Assembly (NCBI RefSeq): GCF_031450785.1
Contig: NZ_JARTWB010000002.1
Coordinates: 930,001 to 994,000 of the forward strand
Origin: Caballeronia sp. LZ062
GTDB taxonomy: Bacteria; Pseudomonadota; Gammaproteobacteria; Burkholderiales; Burkholderiaceae
DNA: 64,000 nt
Reading direction: 5' to 3'
A program made the translations under genes and the position numbers. The notes beneath the pieces were generated by a model that was given only the letters and a program-made list of their open reading frames with translations, was not told the DNA's origin and ran no database searches. Every line of letters starts with the position of its first letter. Positions within the stretch are counted from its first letter, which is position 1. Of this stretch, positions 27,500-36,664 are shown piece after piece.

Positions 27500-27505
27500 T
27501 ACAAT
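27500..27505 (+). promoter_or_regulatory. extended -10 of dnaX, probable leaderless message
   Basis: TGATACAAT gives TACAAT at 27500-27505, identical to the ffs -10 context. The dnaX ATG is at 27513, so the expected start of transcription falls on or one base before the A of the start codon. No Shine-Dalgarno is present before the ATG, consistent with a leaderless message. Confidence 0.5.
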
Positions 27506-27512
27506 TTCGCGC

Positions 27513-30152
27513 ATGACCTATCAAGTTCTCGCACGCAAATGGCGGCCGAAATCGTTCGAGTCGCTCGTCGGCCAGGAGCATGTCGTTCGTGCGCTCACGC
27601 ACGCGCTCGACGGCGGCCGGCTGCATCACGCCTATCTGTTCACGGGCACGCGCGGCGTCGGCAAGACGACGCTTTCGCGAATCTTCGCGAAGGCGCTCAA
27701 TTGCGAGACCGGCGTGAGTTCGAAGCCGTGCGGCGTGTGCCGTGCGTGCCGGGAAATCGACGAAGGCCGCTTTGTCGACTACGTAGAGATGGATGCGGCG
27801 AGCAATCGCGGTGTCGATGAAATGGCGGCGCTGCTGGAGCGCGCCGTGTATGCGCCCGTCGACGCGCGCTTCAAGGTCTATATGATCGACGAAGTGCACA
27901 TGCTCACTAACCACGCCTTCAACGCCATGCTGAAGACGCTGGAAGAGCCGCCGCCGCATGTGAAATTCATACTCGCCACGACCGACCCGCAGAAGATTCC
28001 GGTCACGGTGCTCTCGCGCTGCCTTCAGTTCAACCTGAAGCAGATGCCGGCGGGGCATATCGTGTCGCATCTGGAGCACATTCTCGGCGAAGAGCGCATC
28101 GCGTTCGAACCGCAGGCGCTGCGGCTCTTGTCGCGCGCGGCGGACGGCAGCATGCGGGACGCGCTCTCGCTGACCGATCAGGCTATCGCCTATTCCGCCA
28201 ATCAGGTGACCGAGGAAGCCGTGCGCGGCATGCTCGGCGCGCTCGATCAGAGCTACCTGATCCGGCTGATCGACGCGCTCGCCGCCGGCGATGGTGCAAG
28301 CGTGCTTGCCATCGCGGACGAAATGGCGCTGCGCAGCCTGTCGTTCTCGACCGCGCTGCAGGATCTCGCGAGCTTGCTGCATCGCATTGCGTGGGCGCAA
28401 TTCGCGCCGTCGTCGGTGCTCGACGAGTGGCCCGAAGCCGAAGATATTCGCCGCTTTGCCGACATGCTATCCGCGGAGCACGTGCAACTGTTCTATCAGA
28501 TCGCCACCGTGGGCCGCAGCGAACTCGGCCTGGCTCCGGACGAATACGCCGGCTTCACGATGACGCTTCTGCGCATGCTTGCGTTCGAGCCCGCGGGCGG
28601 GCCGGGCGGCGGAGGCGGTGGCCTCGCGGTGAACGCGCCGCAAGCGAGCAAGCCTCAGCGCAGCGCTGCGCTCGCCGGTTCGATGGCCGAGCGCGCGGTG
28701 GCGCCCGCGCCGGTCGCCGGGAAGGCGGCGGGGCGGGTGTCTGCGACGACGGACGAGCCGCAGACGCAGGTCCGTGAGCGAAGCGTTGCTTCGACGGCAT
28801 CCGCATCGCCTGCATCAAGTGACGGCGACGAAGCATCCGCGACGAACGTCGAACGCCCGGGTGCGTCGCGCGTTTCGGCGACTCGGCCAGAAGGCGATGT
28901 CGCCGATGCGGGCAACGCATCGCCAGCCGCGTCACTCGCGTCGGCGGCTCGCTTGGACGACAACGCTGCGGAAGTGGGCAACGCATCGCCAGTCGCGTCG
29001 CTTGTGTCGGCGGCTCGCCTCGAAGACAACGCTCAGGAAACAGGCAACGCATCGCCAGTCGCGTCGCTAATCTCCGCGGATCGGCCGGAAGCGGAAGCCG
29101 AGAAGGCGCGCAATGCGCCGCCCGCCGCGCCGCTCGTTTCGGCGACGCGGTCAGAAGATAAACCGGCCGACGCAGCCAACGCGCCACCAGCCGCGCCCGC
29201 GCCGCTTTCCGCCGCCGCGCGGCAAACGGTGGACGCCGCCGCTTCGCCCGAAACCGCAGCGCCGACGCCCGCGCCTTCCCGCGCCGGAAGCGGAGCCAGC
29301 GCCGCGCTCGAAGTGCTGCGCAGTGCAGGCATGCGGCTGTCGTCGGATCGTCCGGGGCGCGGGGTATCGGCGGCGGGGCAGGCGAGCGCGCCGGCTGCTG
29401 CGCCCAAGCCCGTCGCCAAGCCCGCTGTGAAAGTCCAGGTTCCGGAGCCGCGCCGCCCGGTGGCTCAAGCGGCATCCGCGTCGGCACCGGCGTCGGCACC
29501 CGCAGCCACGCCCGAGCTTCAGGCCAAAGCCGCAGCGAAAGTCGTTCCGCCGTGGGAGGACATGCCGCCGGACGACTACGCGCCGGCATCGCCGGAAGAT
29601 GCGTATTTCATGCCCGACGACGGTTACATGCCTGCGTTCGACAGCGGTCTCGACGACATGGGCTTCGGCAGCGAACCCGCGCCGAAGCCCGCGCCGAGAA
29701 TCGACACCGCGCCGCTGCCGCCCGCCGTCCCGCTCGATGCGCTCGGCGTCGCGGTCGAATGGCCGGCGCTCGCCGCCGACTTGCCGCTCAAGGGCGTGGC
29801 GTATCAACTCGCGTTCAACAGCGAACTGACCGCGTGCGACGCCGGTTCCGTCACGCTCACCGTCGCGGTGCCGATGTACACGGACGCCGCCCACGTCGCG
29901 AAGCTCAAGGGCGCGCTCGCCGAAAAGCTCGGCCGCGCCGTCGAAGTCAATGTCAGCGTCGGGCCCGCGCGCCGCACCGCCGCCGCGCTGGATGCTGCCG
30001 AACGTGCGAAGAAGCAGCAGGAGGCCGAGCAGGAAATCCAGCGCGATCCGTTCGTACAGTCGCTCATCCGCGATTTCGGCGCGAGCATTGTGCAGGGTTC
30101 GGTCAGGCCGCTGGCCGCACCGGGCGGACATACGCCGGGCGCGTCCGCTTGA
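27513..30152 (+). CDS. dnaX: DNA polymerase III subunit tau (clamp loader)
   Basis: An 879-residue clamp-loader and replisome-organising subunit. The AAA+ module (1 to about 365) has Walker A GTRGVGKTT (45-53), zinc cysteines Cys64, Cys73, Cys76 and Cys79, and VYMIDEVHML. A disordered Ala/Pro linker of over 230 residues follows, including four full and two partial 22-residue repeats (467-554). The C-terminal tau domain, from about 740, binds DnaB and the polymerase. I see no A6G slippery heptamer where E. coli makes gamma, so a frameshift product is not supported. The message may be leaderless. It begins the dnaX-ybaB-recR series. Confidence 0.96.
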   Translation: MTYQVLARKWRPKSFESLVGQEHVVRALTHALDGGRLHHAYLFTGTRGVGKTTLSRIFAKALNCETGVSSKPCGVCRACREIDEGRFVDYVEMDAASNRGVDEMAALLERAVYAPVDARFKVYMIDEVHMLTNHAFNAMLKTLEEPPPHVKFILATTDPQKIPVTVLSRCLQFNLKQMPAGHIVSHLEHILGEERIAFEPQALRLLSRAADGSMRDALSLTDQAIAYSANQVTEEAVRGMLGALDQSYLIRLIDALAAGDGASVLAIADEMALRSLSFSTALQDLASLLHRIAWAQFAPSSVLDEWPEAEDIRRFADMLSAEHVQLFYQIATVGRSELGLAPDEYAGFTMTLLRMLAFEPAGGPGGGGGGLAVNAPQASKPQRSAALAGSMAERAVAPAPVAGKAAGRVSATTDEPQTQVRERSVASTASASPASSDGDEASATNVERPGASRVSATRPEGDVADAGNASPAASLASAARLDDNAAEVGNASPVASLVSAARLEDNAQETGNASPVASLISADRPEAEAEKARNAPPAAPLVSATRSEDKPADAANAPPAAPAPLSAAARQTVDAAASPETAAPTPAPSRAGSGASAALEVLRSAGMRLSSDRPGRGVSAAGQASAPAAAPKPVAKPAVKVQVPEPRRPVAQAASASAPASAPAATPELQAKAAAKVVPPWEDMPPDDYAPASPEDAYFMPDDGYMPAFDSGLDDMGFGSEPAPKPAPRIDTAPLPPAVPLDALGVAVEWPALAADLPLKGVAYQLAFNSELTACDAGSVTLTVAVPMYTDAAHVAKLKGALAEKLGRAVEVNVSVGPARRTAAALDAAERAKKQQEAEQEIQRDPFVQSLIRDFGASIVQGSVRPLAAPGGHTPGASA
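28869..29201 (+). repeat. 66-bp tandem repeats encoding 22-residue units in the dnaX linker
   Basis: Four full in-frame copies start at 28911, 28977, 29043 and 29109, flanked by partial copies. The units begin GNASPAASL, GNASPVASL, GNASPVASL and RNAPPAAPL. The first two share 16 of 22 residues; DNA identity is highest around GGCAACGCATCGCCAG. They lie in the flexible region between the AAA+ core and the tau C-terminus. Confidence 0.9.
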
Positions 30153-30277
30153 CCGGCGCGGTACAGTAAGCCGCAAGACACGCCGCATTCGCGGCTTCGT
30201 TATTCCGAACGCACCGCTGCACGTCGCGGTGCGTTCGCCGCCATCCGCATATCCGCTTTTCAGGAAGGAGCCGCACC

Positions 30278-30604
30278 ATGATGAAGAACCAACTCGCCGG
30301 GCTGATGAAACAAGCCCAGCAGATGCAGGAAAACATGAAGAAGATGCAGGACCAGCTCGCGCTGATCGAGGTCGAGGGCCAGTCGGGCGCCGGACTCGTG
30401 AAAGTGACGATGACCTGCAAGAACGACGTAAAGCGCGTTCAGATCGACCCGAGCCTGCTCGCGGACGACAAGGACATGCTCGAAGACCTGGTCGCCGCCG
30501 CGTTCAATGACGCCGTGCGCAAGGCCGAAGTCACCACGCAAGAGAAGATGAGCGGCATGACCGCCGGCATGCCGATGCCGCCCGGCTTCAAGCTGCCGTT
30601 CTAA
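30278..30604 (+). CDS. ybaB: YbaB/EbfC nucleoid-associated protein
   Basis: The 108-residue protein ([24 protein letters not shown], then [32 protein letters not shown]) is the small DNA-binding dimer YbaB/EbfC, a nucleoid-associated protein almost always found between dnaX and recR. The C-terminus [15 protein letters not shown] is typical for the family. AGGAGC about eight bases before the ATG supports the start. It lies 126 bp downstream of dnaX and 51 bp before recR. Confidence 0.96.
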   Translation: MMKNQLAGLMKQAQQMQENMKKMQDQLALIEVEGQSGAGLVKVTMTCKNDVKRVQIDPSLLADDKDMLEDLVAAAFNDAVRKAEVTTQEKMSGMTAGMPMPPGFKLPF

Positions 30605-30654
30605 TCGCGCGCGCCGAAGCGAATTCGGCGCGCTTCGATGTCAACGAAGGACAC

Positions 30655-31251
30655 ATGAAACAACCTTCCGCCTTGTCGGCGCTGGTCGAGGCGCTGCGCG
30701 CGCTGCCCGGCGTCGGCCCGAAATCGGCGCAGCGCATGGCGTATCACCTGATGCAGCACGACCGCGCGGGCGCCGAAAAGCTCGGTCAGTCGCTCTTGTT
30801 CGCAACCGAGCATTTGCGCCACTGCGAGAAGTGCAACACCTTCACCGAGGCTGCGATCTGCGAAGTCTGCCTCGACGAAGAGCGCGATGCGTCTTTGCTG
30901 TGCGTCGTTGAGACACCGGCCGACCAGATCATGCTGGAGCAGACGCTCACGTATCGCGGGCTCTACTTCGTGCTGATGGGCAGGCTGAGTCCGCTCGACG
31001 GCATCGGGCCGAAGGAGATTCACTTCGAGCGCCTGATCAACCGCGCGCTGGATGGCGTCGTGCAAGAAGTCGTGCTCGCGACGAACTTCACGAACGAAGG
31101 CGAAGCTACTGCGCATTACCTCGCGCAGACGCTCAAGTCCAAAGGATTGAAGGTGACGCGGCTCGCGCGCGGCGTGCCGGTGGGCGGCGAACTCGAATAT
31201 GTCGATGCGGGCACCATCGCGCGCGCGATGCTCGATCGGCGCTCCGTATAA
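30655..31251 (+). CDS. recR: recombination mediator protein RecR
   Basis: A 198-residue protein that with RecO loads RecA on SSB-coated single strands. It has an N-terminal helix-hairpin-helix ([20 protein letters not shown], 13-32), a four-cysteine zinc finger (Cys57, Cys60, Cys69, Cys72), a Toprim domain ([16 protein letters not shown], about 80-95 and on), and the C-terminal [16 protein letters not shown]. Length is standard. A DUF1653 gene follows nine bases after the stop. Confidence 0.97.
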   Translation: MKQPSALSALVEALRALPGVGPKSAQRMAYHLMQHDRAGAEKLGQSLLFATEHLRHCEKCNTFTEAAICEVCLDEERDASLLCVVETPADQIMLEQTLTYRGLYFVLMGRLSPLDGIGPKEIHFERLINRALDGVVQEVVLATNFTNEGEATAHYLAQTLKSKGLKVTRLARGVPVGGELEYVDAGTIARAMLDRRSV

Positions 31252-31260
31252 GGAATGTCC

Positions 31261-31473
31261 ATGACAGAAACCGAAGCTCTCGCGCTCGCCACGCATCGTC
31301 ACTACAAGGGCGGGCTGTATCGCGTGATCGGCGTGGCGCGTCACTCGGAAACCGAGGAAGCGATGACGGTTTATGAACATCTCTGGCCGCACGAGCGCGG
31401 CCTGTGGGTGCGGCCGACTGCGATGTTCGACGAGACGCTCGAGGACGGCACGCCGCGTTTTGAGCCGCTGTGA
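31261..31473 (+). CDS. DUF1653 family small protein
   Basis: A 70-residue protein with the compact DUF1653 pattern: HYKGGLYRVIGVARHSETEEAMTVYEHLWPHERGLWVRPTAMF, a small beta-rich fold usually found alone. Two in-frame ATGs exist at 31255 and 31261; the second is chosen because AAGGA (31250-31254) is six bases before it, while it abuts the first. The gene is tightly coupled to recR, which is suggestive but does not reveal function. Function of the family is unknown. Confidence 0.82.
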   Translation: MTETEALALATHRHYKGGLYRVIGVARHSETEEAMTVYEHLWPHERGLWVRPTAMFDETLEDGTPRFEPL

Positions 31474-31572
31474 AGTCCCGCGCGATCGTCCGCGTGACCC
31501 GAACATAGAACAAATGGAACGGCGCTTCATGCAAGCCGATTCCGAACGATGAGCCGAGACAAGGAGACGAGA

Positions 31573-32778
31573 ATGACCGCAACGACCGGGCCGCTCGCCG
31601 GCGTCAAGGTGCTGGAACTGGGCACGCTCATCGCGGGACCGTTCGCGGCGCGCTTCATGGGCGAGTTCGGCGCGGACGTCATCAAGATAGAAGACCCGAA
31701 CGGCGGCGATCCGCTGCGCAAGTGGCGCAAGCTGTATCCGGAGGTCGGCGGCACGTCCTTGTGGTGGGCGGTTCAGGCGCGCAACAAGAAGTCCGTGACC
31801 GTGAACTTGAAAGCCGAGCAAGGCAAGGAGATCGTCCGGCGGCTCGCGAAAGAAGCGGACATCGTCATCGAAAACTTCCGGCCCGGTCTGCTCGAGAAGC
31901 TCGGTCTCGGCTACGACACGCTGTCCGCCGAGAATCCCGGCCTCGTGATGGTGCGGCTCTCAGGTTACGGCCAGACCGGGCCGTATCGCGACCGTCCGGG
32001 CTTCGGCGCGATTGCCGAATCGATGGGCGGCCTGCGGCACATCACCGGCTATCCGGACTTGCCGCCGCCGCGCATCGGCATTTCCATCGGCGATTCGATT
32101 GCCGCGCTGCACGGCGTGATCGGCGCGCTGATGGCGCTGCATCATCGGCAAGTGAACGGCGGCAAAGGGCAGGTGGTCGATGTCGCGCTCTACGAAGCCG
32201 TCTTCAACATGATGGAGAGCGTGGTGCCCGAATACGGCGTCTATGGTCTCGTGCGCGAGCGCACGGGCGCGTCGCTGCCGGGCATCGTGCCGTCGAACAC
32301 GTATCCGTGCCGCGACGGCAGCGTCGTCATCGGCGGCAATAGCGATCCCATTTTCAAGCGGCTGATGACGGCCATCGACCGCGCCGATCTCGCGAACGAT
32401 CCCGCGCTCGCCTCGAACGACGGCCGCGTGCCGCGCACGCAGGAAATCGACGAAGCCATCGCCGCGTGGCTTTCGACGCGTAGCATCGACGAGGCGCTCG
32501 CCGTGCTCAATGCGGCCGACGTGCCGGCCGGGCGCATCTACAGCGTCGCTGACATGTTCACCGACCCGCAGTACATCGCGCGTCAAATGCTGCAACGCTT
32601 CCCGTGGCAGGACGGCCGCGAGATCACGCTGCCCAATGTCACGCCGAAGCTCTCGGAAACGCCCGGCGAGACGCGCTGGCTCGGCCCGCAACTCGGTGAA
32701 CACACCGATGAAGTCCTTAAAACGCTCGGGTATCATCCTGACGATATCGCGCGACTGCGGGCGGCGAAGGTGATCTGA
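31573..32778 (+). CDS. class III (CaiB/BaiF family) CoA-transferase
   Basis: The 401-residue enzyme exchanges CoA between acyl-CoA and a carboxylic acid. Family features are GPLAGVKVLELGTLIAGPFAARF at the start, IENFRPGLLEKLGLGYD (99-115), RLSGYGQTGPYRDRPGFGAIAESMGGL, and Asp174 in GISIGDSIAALHG, which aligns by eye with the catalytic Asp of formyl-CoA transferase. The substrate is not evident. AAGGAG six bases before the ATG at 31573 supports the start over one eight codons earlier. The three ABC-importer genes begin 93 bp downstream, so transport and CoA activation of the same acid is a reasonable hypothesis. Confidence 0.9.
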   Translation: MTATTGPLAGVKVLELGTLIAGPFAARFMGEFGADVIKIEDPNGGDPLRKWRKLYPEVGGTSLWWAVQARNKKSVTVNLKAEQGKEIVRRLAKEADIVIENFRPGLLEKLGLGYDTLSAENPGLVMVRLSGYGQTGPYRDRPGFGAIAESMGGLRHITGYPDLPPPRIGISIGDSIAALHGVIGALMALHHRQVNGGKGQVVDVALYEAVFNMMESVVPEYGVYGLVRERTGASLPGIVPSNTYPCRDGSVVIGGNSDPIFKRLMTAIDRADLANDPALASNDGRVPRTQEIDEAIAAWLSTRSIDEALAVLNAADVPAGRIYSVADMFTDPQYIARQMLQRFPWQDGREITLPNVTPKLSETPGETRWLGPQLGEHTDEVLKTLGYHPDDIARLRAAKVI

Positions 32779-32871
32779 GCGATACGCGTCACCCGGCCAG
32801 CAGCGCAGACCAAAAAAACAAGTGACCGGAGCGCGTTCGACGCGACATCCGGCCGACAGGAGACAACAACG

Positions 32872-33909
32872 ATGAAACGCAGGACGTTCATCGCGAGCGG
32901 CGCCGTGCTCGCGGGTAGCGCAGTGACGGGCATGCCGCTCGCGTTCGCGCAAGGCAAGCCTGAACAGACGAAGGTGTCGATTGCCGTCGGCGGCAAGAAC
33001 CTCTTCTACTATCTGCCGCTCACCATCGCGGAGCGCCGCAACTACTTCAAGGACGAAGGGCTCGATATCGAGATCGCCGACTTCGCGGGCGGCGCGAAGG
33101 CGTTGCAGGCGGCGGTCGGCGGCAGCGCAGACGTGGTGTCCGGCGCGTTCGAGCACACGCTGCTGCTGCAAGCCAAGAACCAGTATTTCCGCGAATTCGT
33201 GCTGCAAGGGCGCGCGCCGCAGATCGTGCTCGCCGTTTCGAAGAAGGCGATGCCGAACTACAAGTCCGTCGCGGACCTGAAAGGCAAGAAGATCGGCGTG
33301 ACGGCGCCGGGTTCGTCTACGTCGATCATGGCGAGCTTCGTGCTCGCGAAGGCCGGTCTCAAGGCGACGGACGTGTCCTTCATCGGCGTGGGTGCGGGAG
33401 CGGGCGCGATTGCCGCGCTGGAGTCCGGCCAGATCGACGCGATGGCGAACCTCGATCCCGTGATGACAAAGCTCGATCGCGCGGGCGAGATTCGCATCGT
33501 CTCGGACACGCGCACGCTCGCGGATACGCGCACTGTGTTCGGCGGCAACATGCCCGCGGGGTGTCTCTACGCGTCGCAGAGCTTCATCAGCAAGAATCCG
33601 AATACGACCCAGGCGCTCACCAACGCGATGGTGCGCGCGCTCAAGTGGCTGCAAACGGCGTCGGGCAAGGAATTGATCGCGACGGTGCCGGAAGGGTATC
33701 TGCTCGGCGACCGCGCGCTGTATCTGGATTCGTGGCAGCACGTGAAGGAAGCCATGTCGCCCGATGGCCTGATGCCGGAAGACGGCCCGGCGACGTCGCT
33801 GAAAACGCTTCAGGCTTTCGACGAAACCGTGAAGGGCAAGCCGATCGACCTCTCGAAGACGTGGACGAACGATTTCGTGAAGAAGGCGCTCGCCTCGGTC
33901 AAGGCGTGA
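32872..33909 (+). CDS. NitT/TauT-type ABC importer substrate-binding protein
   Basis: The 345-residue periplasmic protein starts with a basic twin-arginine-like signal (MKRRTFIASGAVLAGSAVTG..., cleavage near AFAQG, about 26), so export by Tat is possible. The mature part is of the SsuA/ThiY/NMT1 fold: KVSIAVGGKNLFYYLPLTIAERRNYFKDEGLDIEI, VVSGAFEHTLLLQAKNQ and LKGKKIGVTAPGSSTSIM. Relatives bind nitrate, sulfonates, aromatic acids or pyrimidines; none can be chosen from sequence. Its stop overlaps the beginning of the ATPase gene region, and permease follows. Confidence 0.9.
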   Translation: MKRRTFIASGAVLAGSAVTGMPLAFAQGKPEQTKVSIAVGGKNLFYYLPLTIAERRNYFKDEGLDIEIADFAGGAKALQAAVGGSADVVSGAFEHTLLLQAKNQYFREFVLQGRAPQIVLAVSKKAMPNYKSVADLKGKKIGVTAPGSSTSIMASFVLAKAGLKATDVSFIGVGAGAGAIAALESGQIDAMANLDPVMTKLDRAGEIRIVSDTRTLADTRTVFGGNMPAGCLYASQSFISKNPNTTQALTNAMVRALKWLQTASGKELIATVPEGYLLGDRALYLDSWQHVKEAMSPDGLMPEDGPATSLKTLQAFDETVKGKPIDLSKTWTNDFVKKALASVKA

Positions 33910-33911
33910 TC

Positions 33912-34742
33912 GTGGCGACGCCCGTGGAAGCCGCGCTCGCATTGCAGGACGTGACCTGCACATTCGCGTCGCGCGAGAATCGCCGCGACCGCTACACCGC
34001 CGTTCGCAATACCACTTTGGCGATTGCGCCGGGCGAGTTCGTGTCCGTCGTCGGTCCGACCGGTTGCGGCAAGTCCACGCTGCTGAACATTTCGGCGGGT
34101 TTGTTGCAGCCATCGTCGGGCACGGTGAGCGTGTTCGGCGAACCGCTGAAAGGCATCAACCGCCGCGCCGGCTACATGTTTCAGGCCGATGCGCTGATGC
34201 CCTGGCGCTCCGCGCTCGACAACGTCACCGCGGGCCTCGCGTTCGACGGCGTGCCGAAAGACGAAGCGCGCTCGCGCGGCGAAGCGTGGTTGAAGCGCGT
34301 CGGCCTGTCCGGCTTCGGCGACCGCTATCCGCATCAACTGTCGGGCGGGATGCGCAAGCGTGTCGCGATGGCGCAGACCCTGATTCTGGATCCCGACATC
34401 ATCCTGATGGACGAGCCGTTCTCCGCGCTCGACATTCAGACGCGTCAGTTGATGGAAAACGAGCTACTCGACCTTTGGGCCGCGAAGCGCAAGGCCGTGC
34501 TCTTCATCACGCATGATCTCGACGAAGCCATTTCCATGTCTGATCGCGTCGTTGTACTGTCGGCGGGGCCGGGCACGCATCCCATCGGCGAATTCGCGAT
34601 CGACCTCCCGCGTCCGCGCGATGTCGCCGAGATTCGCTCGCATCCCCGCTTCGTCGAATTGCACGCGCAGATCTGGGGCGTGCTGCGCGAGGAAGTGCTC
34701 AAGGGTTACCAGCAGCAATTGAAGCCCGCCGTCGCAGATTAA
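33912..34742 (+). CDS. NitT/TauT-type ABC importer ATP-binding protein
   Basis: The 276-residue ATPase has Walker A GPTGCGKST (48-56), Q-loop in YMFQADALMPW, signature LSGGMRKRVAMAQ (near 144), Walker B IILMDEPFSALD and the switch His in FITHDLDEA. The start is GTG at 33912 with AAGG seven bases upstream; a GTG at 33906, overlapping the binding-protein stop as GTGA, is equally in frame. It couples ATP hydrolysis to import by the permease encoded ten bases downstream. Confidence 0.92.
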   Translation: MATPVEAALALQDVTCTFASRENRRDRYTAVRNTTLAIAPGEFVSVVGPTGCGKSTLLNISAGLLQPSSGTVSVFGEPLKGINRRAGYMFQADALMPWRSALDNVTAGLAFDGVPKDEARSRGEAWLKRVGLSGFGDRYPHQLSGGMRKRVAMAQTLILDPDIILMDEPFSALDIQTRQLMENELLDLWAAKRKAVLFITHDLDEAISMSDRVVVLSAGPGTHPIGEFAIDLPRPRDVAEIRSHPRFVELHAQIWGVLREEVLKGYQQQLKPAVAD

Positions 34743-34752
34743 GAAAACGAAC

Positions 34753-35586
34753 ATGTGGAACAAGCTGCGCCCTAATCGTTCAAATCGGGCCAATCTCGCG
34801 CTGTGGCAGTGGCTGCTGCTTCTCGCGTGCTTCGTCGTGTGGTACGTGCTCACGAGTCCGACGCTTTTACCACCGTTCTATTTCGACGACGCCAACAAGG
34901 CCGCGTTCTTCTTCGGCGAGCCGCAAAAGGTACTCGTGCGCATCTGGGAATGGTTCAGCGGCGGCGAGATTTATATCCACCTTTGGGTGACGCTGATCGA
35001 GACGGTGCTCGCGTTCGTCATCGGCACGGTGTCGGGGCTCGCGGTCGGCCTCTGGCTCGCGCTCGCGCCGACGACGAGCGCGCTGCTCGACCCCTACATC
35101 AAGGCCGCCAACTCGATGCCGCGCGTGATTCTCGCGCCGATCTTCGCGGTGTGGTTCGGGCTCGGCATCTGGTCGAAGGTCGCGCTCGGCGTGACGCTCG
35201 TCTTCTTCATCGTGTTCTTCAACGTCTATCAGGGCGTGAAGGAAGTGAGCCCTGTCGTGCTTGCGAACGCGCGCATGTTGGGCGCGAACCGCAAGCAACT
35301 GCTGCGTCATGTGTATCTGCCGAGCGCGACGAGTTGGGTGTTTTCGAGCCTGCATACGTCGGTCGGGCTCGCGTTCGTCGGCTCGGTCGTGGGCGAGTAT
35401 CTCGGCTCCGCGCGCGGCGTCGGCTATCTGATTCTGCAGGCCGAAGGCACGTTCGATATCAACACCGTGTTCGCCGGCATTCTCGTGCTGACCGCATTCG
35501 CGCTGGTGCTCGACGGGCTGGTCGCGCTCGTCGAGCGGCGGCTGATGAAGTGGCAGCCGAAAACCGGCGATACCGAGAAGCTGTAA
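34753..35586 (+). CDS. NitT/TauT-type ABC importer permease
   Basis: A 277-residue inner-membrane protein of the SsuC/TauC family with about six spans. The EAA-type loop that contacts the ATPase is visible around VLANARMLGANRKQLLRHVYLPSATSWVF (about 174-202). An unusually long stretch before the second span (FYFDDANKAAFFFGEPQKVL) faces the periplasm. It starts ten bases after the ATPase gene and completes the binding-protein/ATPase/permease trio. It converges on the quinone oxidoreductase gene with only 12 bp between their stops. Confidence 0.92.
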   Translation: MWNKLRPNRSNRANLALWQWLLLLACFVVWYVLTSPTLLPPFYFDDANKAAFFFGEPQKVLVRIWEWFSGGEIYIHLWVTLIETVLAFVIGTVSGLAVGLWLALAPTTSALLDPYIKAANSMPRVILAPIFAVWFGLGIWSKVALGVTLVFFIVFFNVYQGVKEVSPVVLANARMLGANRKQLLRHVYLPSATSWVFSSLHTSVGLAFVGSVVGEYLGSARGVGYLILQAEGTFDINTVFAGILVLTAFALVLDGLVALVERRLMKWQPKTGDTEKL

Positions 35587-35598
35587 AAGAGCAGCGGT

Positions 35599-36573
35599 CT
35601 ACGGCTCGATCACGACCTTGCCCGTCACGCGGCGATTCATCATGTCGTCGAGTGCTTGCGGCGTTTCTTCGAGCGTATAGCGTTTCGTGACGACGGGGCG
35701 CAGCTTGCCCGCTTCGATCCACTCGACCATCGTCGCGAATTCGCGGTCCGCGAGCGCGTGCTCGCGGCGCATGTGATCGCCCCAGAACACGCCGACGATG
35801 CTCGCGCCTTTCAGGAGCGTGAGGTTGAGCGGCAGCTTCGGAATCTCGCCGTTCGCAAAGCCGACGACAAGATACCGCCCGCGCCACGCGATGCTGCGAA
35901 ACGCCGGTTCGGCATACGCGCCGCCGACGGGATCAAATATGACATCCGGTCCGTTGCCGCCGGTCAGTGCCTTGATGCGCTCGCGCAAGTCTTCGTTCGT
36001 ATAGTCGATGACCTCGTCCGCGCCGTGCTCGCGGCAGAACGCGAGCTTCTCCGCGCTCGATGCCGCCGCGATCACCCGCGCGCCGACGATCTTGCCGATC
36101 TGCACCGCCGCCAGCCCGACGCCGCCCGCCGCGCCGAGCACGAGGAGCGTCTCGCCGGCTTTCAGCTGACCGCGATCGACGAGCGCGTGATACGACGTGC
36201 CGTAGGCGAGCGTGAACGCGGCGGCCTCTGGGAGATCGACGTGATCGGGCAGCGCGATGCACGCCGTCTCGCTCGCGCGCACTTGTTCGGCGAACGCGCC
36301 ATGCGCCGTGTACGCGGCCACGCGCGTGCCGGGCGCGAAGCGCGTCACGCCCGCGCCCACTTCGCGCACCACGCCCGCCAGTTCCGCGCCCGGCGTAAAG
36401 GGCAGCGGCGGCTTGAATTGATACTTGTTCTGGATGATGAGCACATCCGGAAAATTGACGCTTGCCGCCTTCACGTCGATGATGATTTCGCCTGCTTCCG
36501 GATGCAGGTCGGGCAGCGTTTCGATGGTGAGCGTGTCGGGTAAACCGTGTCGGTTGCAGCGAACGGCGCGCAT
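35599..36573 (-). CDS. NADPH:quinone oxidoreductase, zinc-free MDR family
   Basis: The 324-residue enzyme is of the zeta-crystallin/QOR branch of medium-chain dehydrogenases. It has the GroES-like N-terminal domain (PFTPGAELAGVVREVGAGV, about 58-76), the NADPH-binding glycine motif LVLGAAGGVGLAAVQIGK (about 143-160), and no zinc-ligand cysteine cluster. It catalyses NADPH-dependent reduction of quinones or enones. The substrate is not evident. It is transcribed on the minus strand toward the ABC importer and divergent from surE. Confidence 0.9.
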   Translation of the reverse strand: MRAVRCNRHGLPDTLTIETLPDLHPEAGEIIIDVKAASVNFPDVLIIQNKYQFKPPLPFTPGAELAGVVREVGAGVTRFAPGTRVAAYTAHGAFAEQVRASETACIALPDHVDLPEAAAFTLAYGTSYHALVDRGQLKAGETLLVLGAAGGVGLAAVQIGKIVGARVIAAASSAEKLAFCREHGADEVIDYTNEDLRERIKALTGGNGPDVIFDPVGGAYAEPAFRSIAWRGRYLVVGFANGEIPKLPLNLTLLKGASIVGVFWGDHMRREHALADREFATMVEWIEAGKLRPVVTKRYTLEETPQALDDMMNRRVTGKVVIEP

Positions 36574-36664
36574 GTCGTCTCCTCGTCGTTGAGGCGGTCA
36601 GTGTAGGGCACCGTACCCGTCCGGACGAGCCCGCGCGTGCGTTCGCGCGTCATGTTTCCTCGGT

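Noticed and set aside
27513..30152. Programmed frameshift in dnaX producing gamma
   Set aside because: I found no A6G-type slippery heptamer near the end of the AAA+ core; without it there is no basis for the claim.
31960..34113. Antisense frame of 717 codons opposite the CoA-transferase and ABC importer genes
   Set aside because: Shadow frame; no recognisable motif and no ribosome site.
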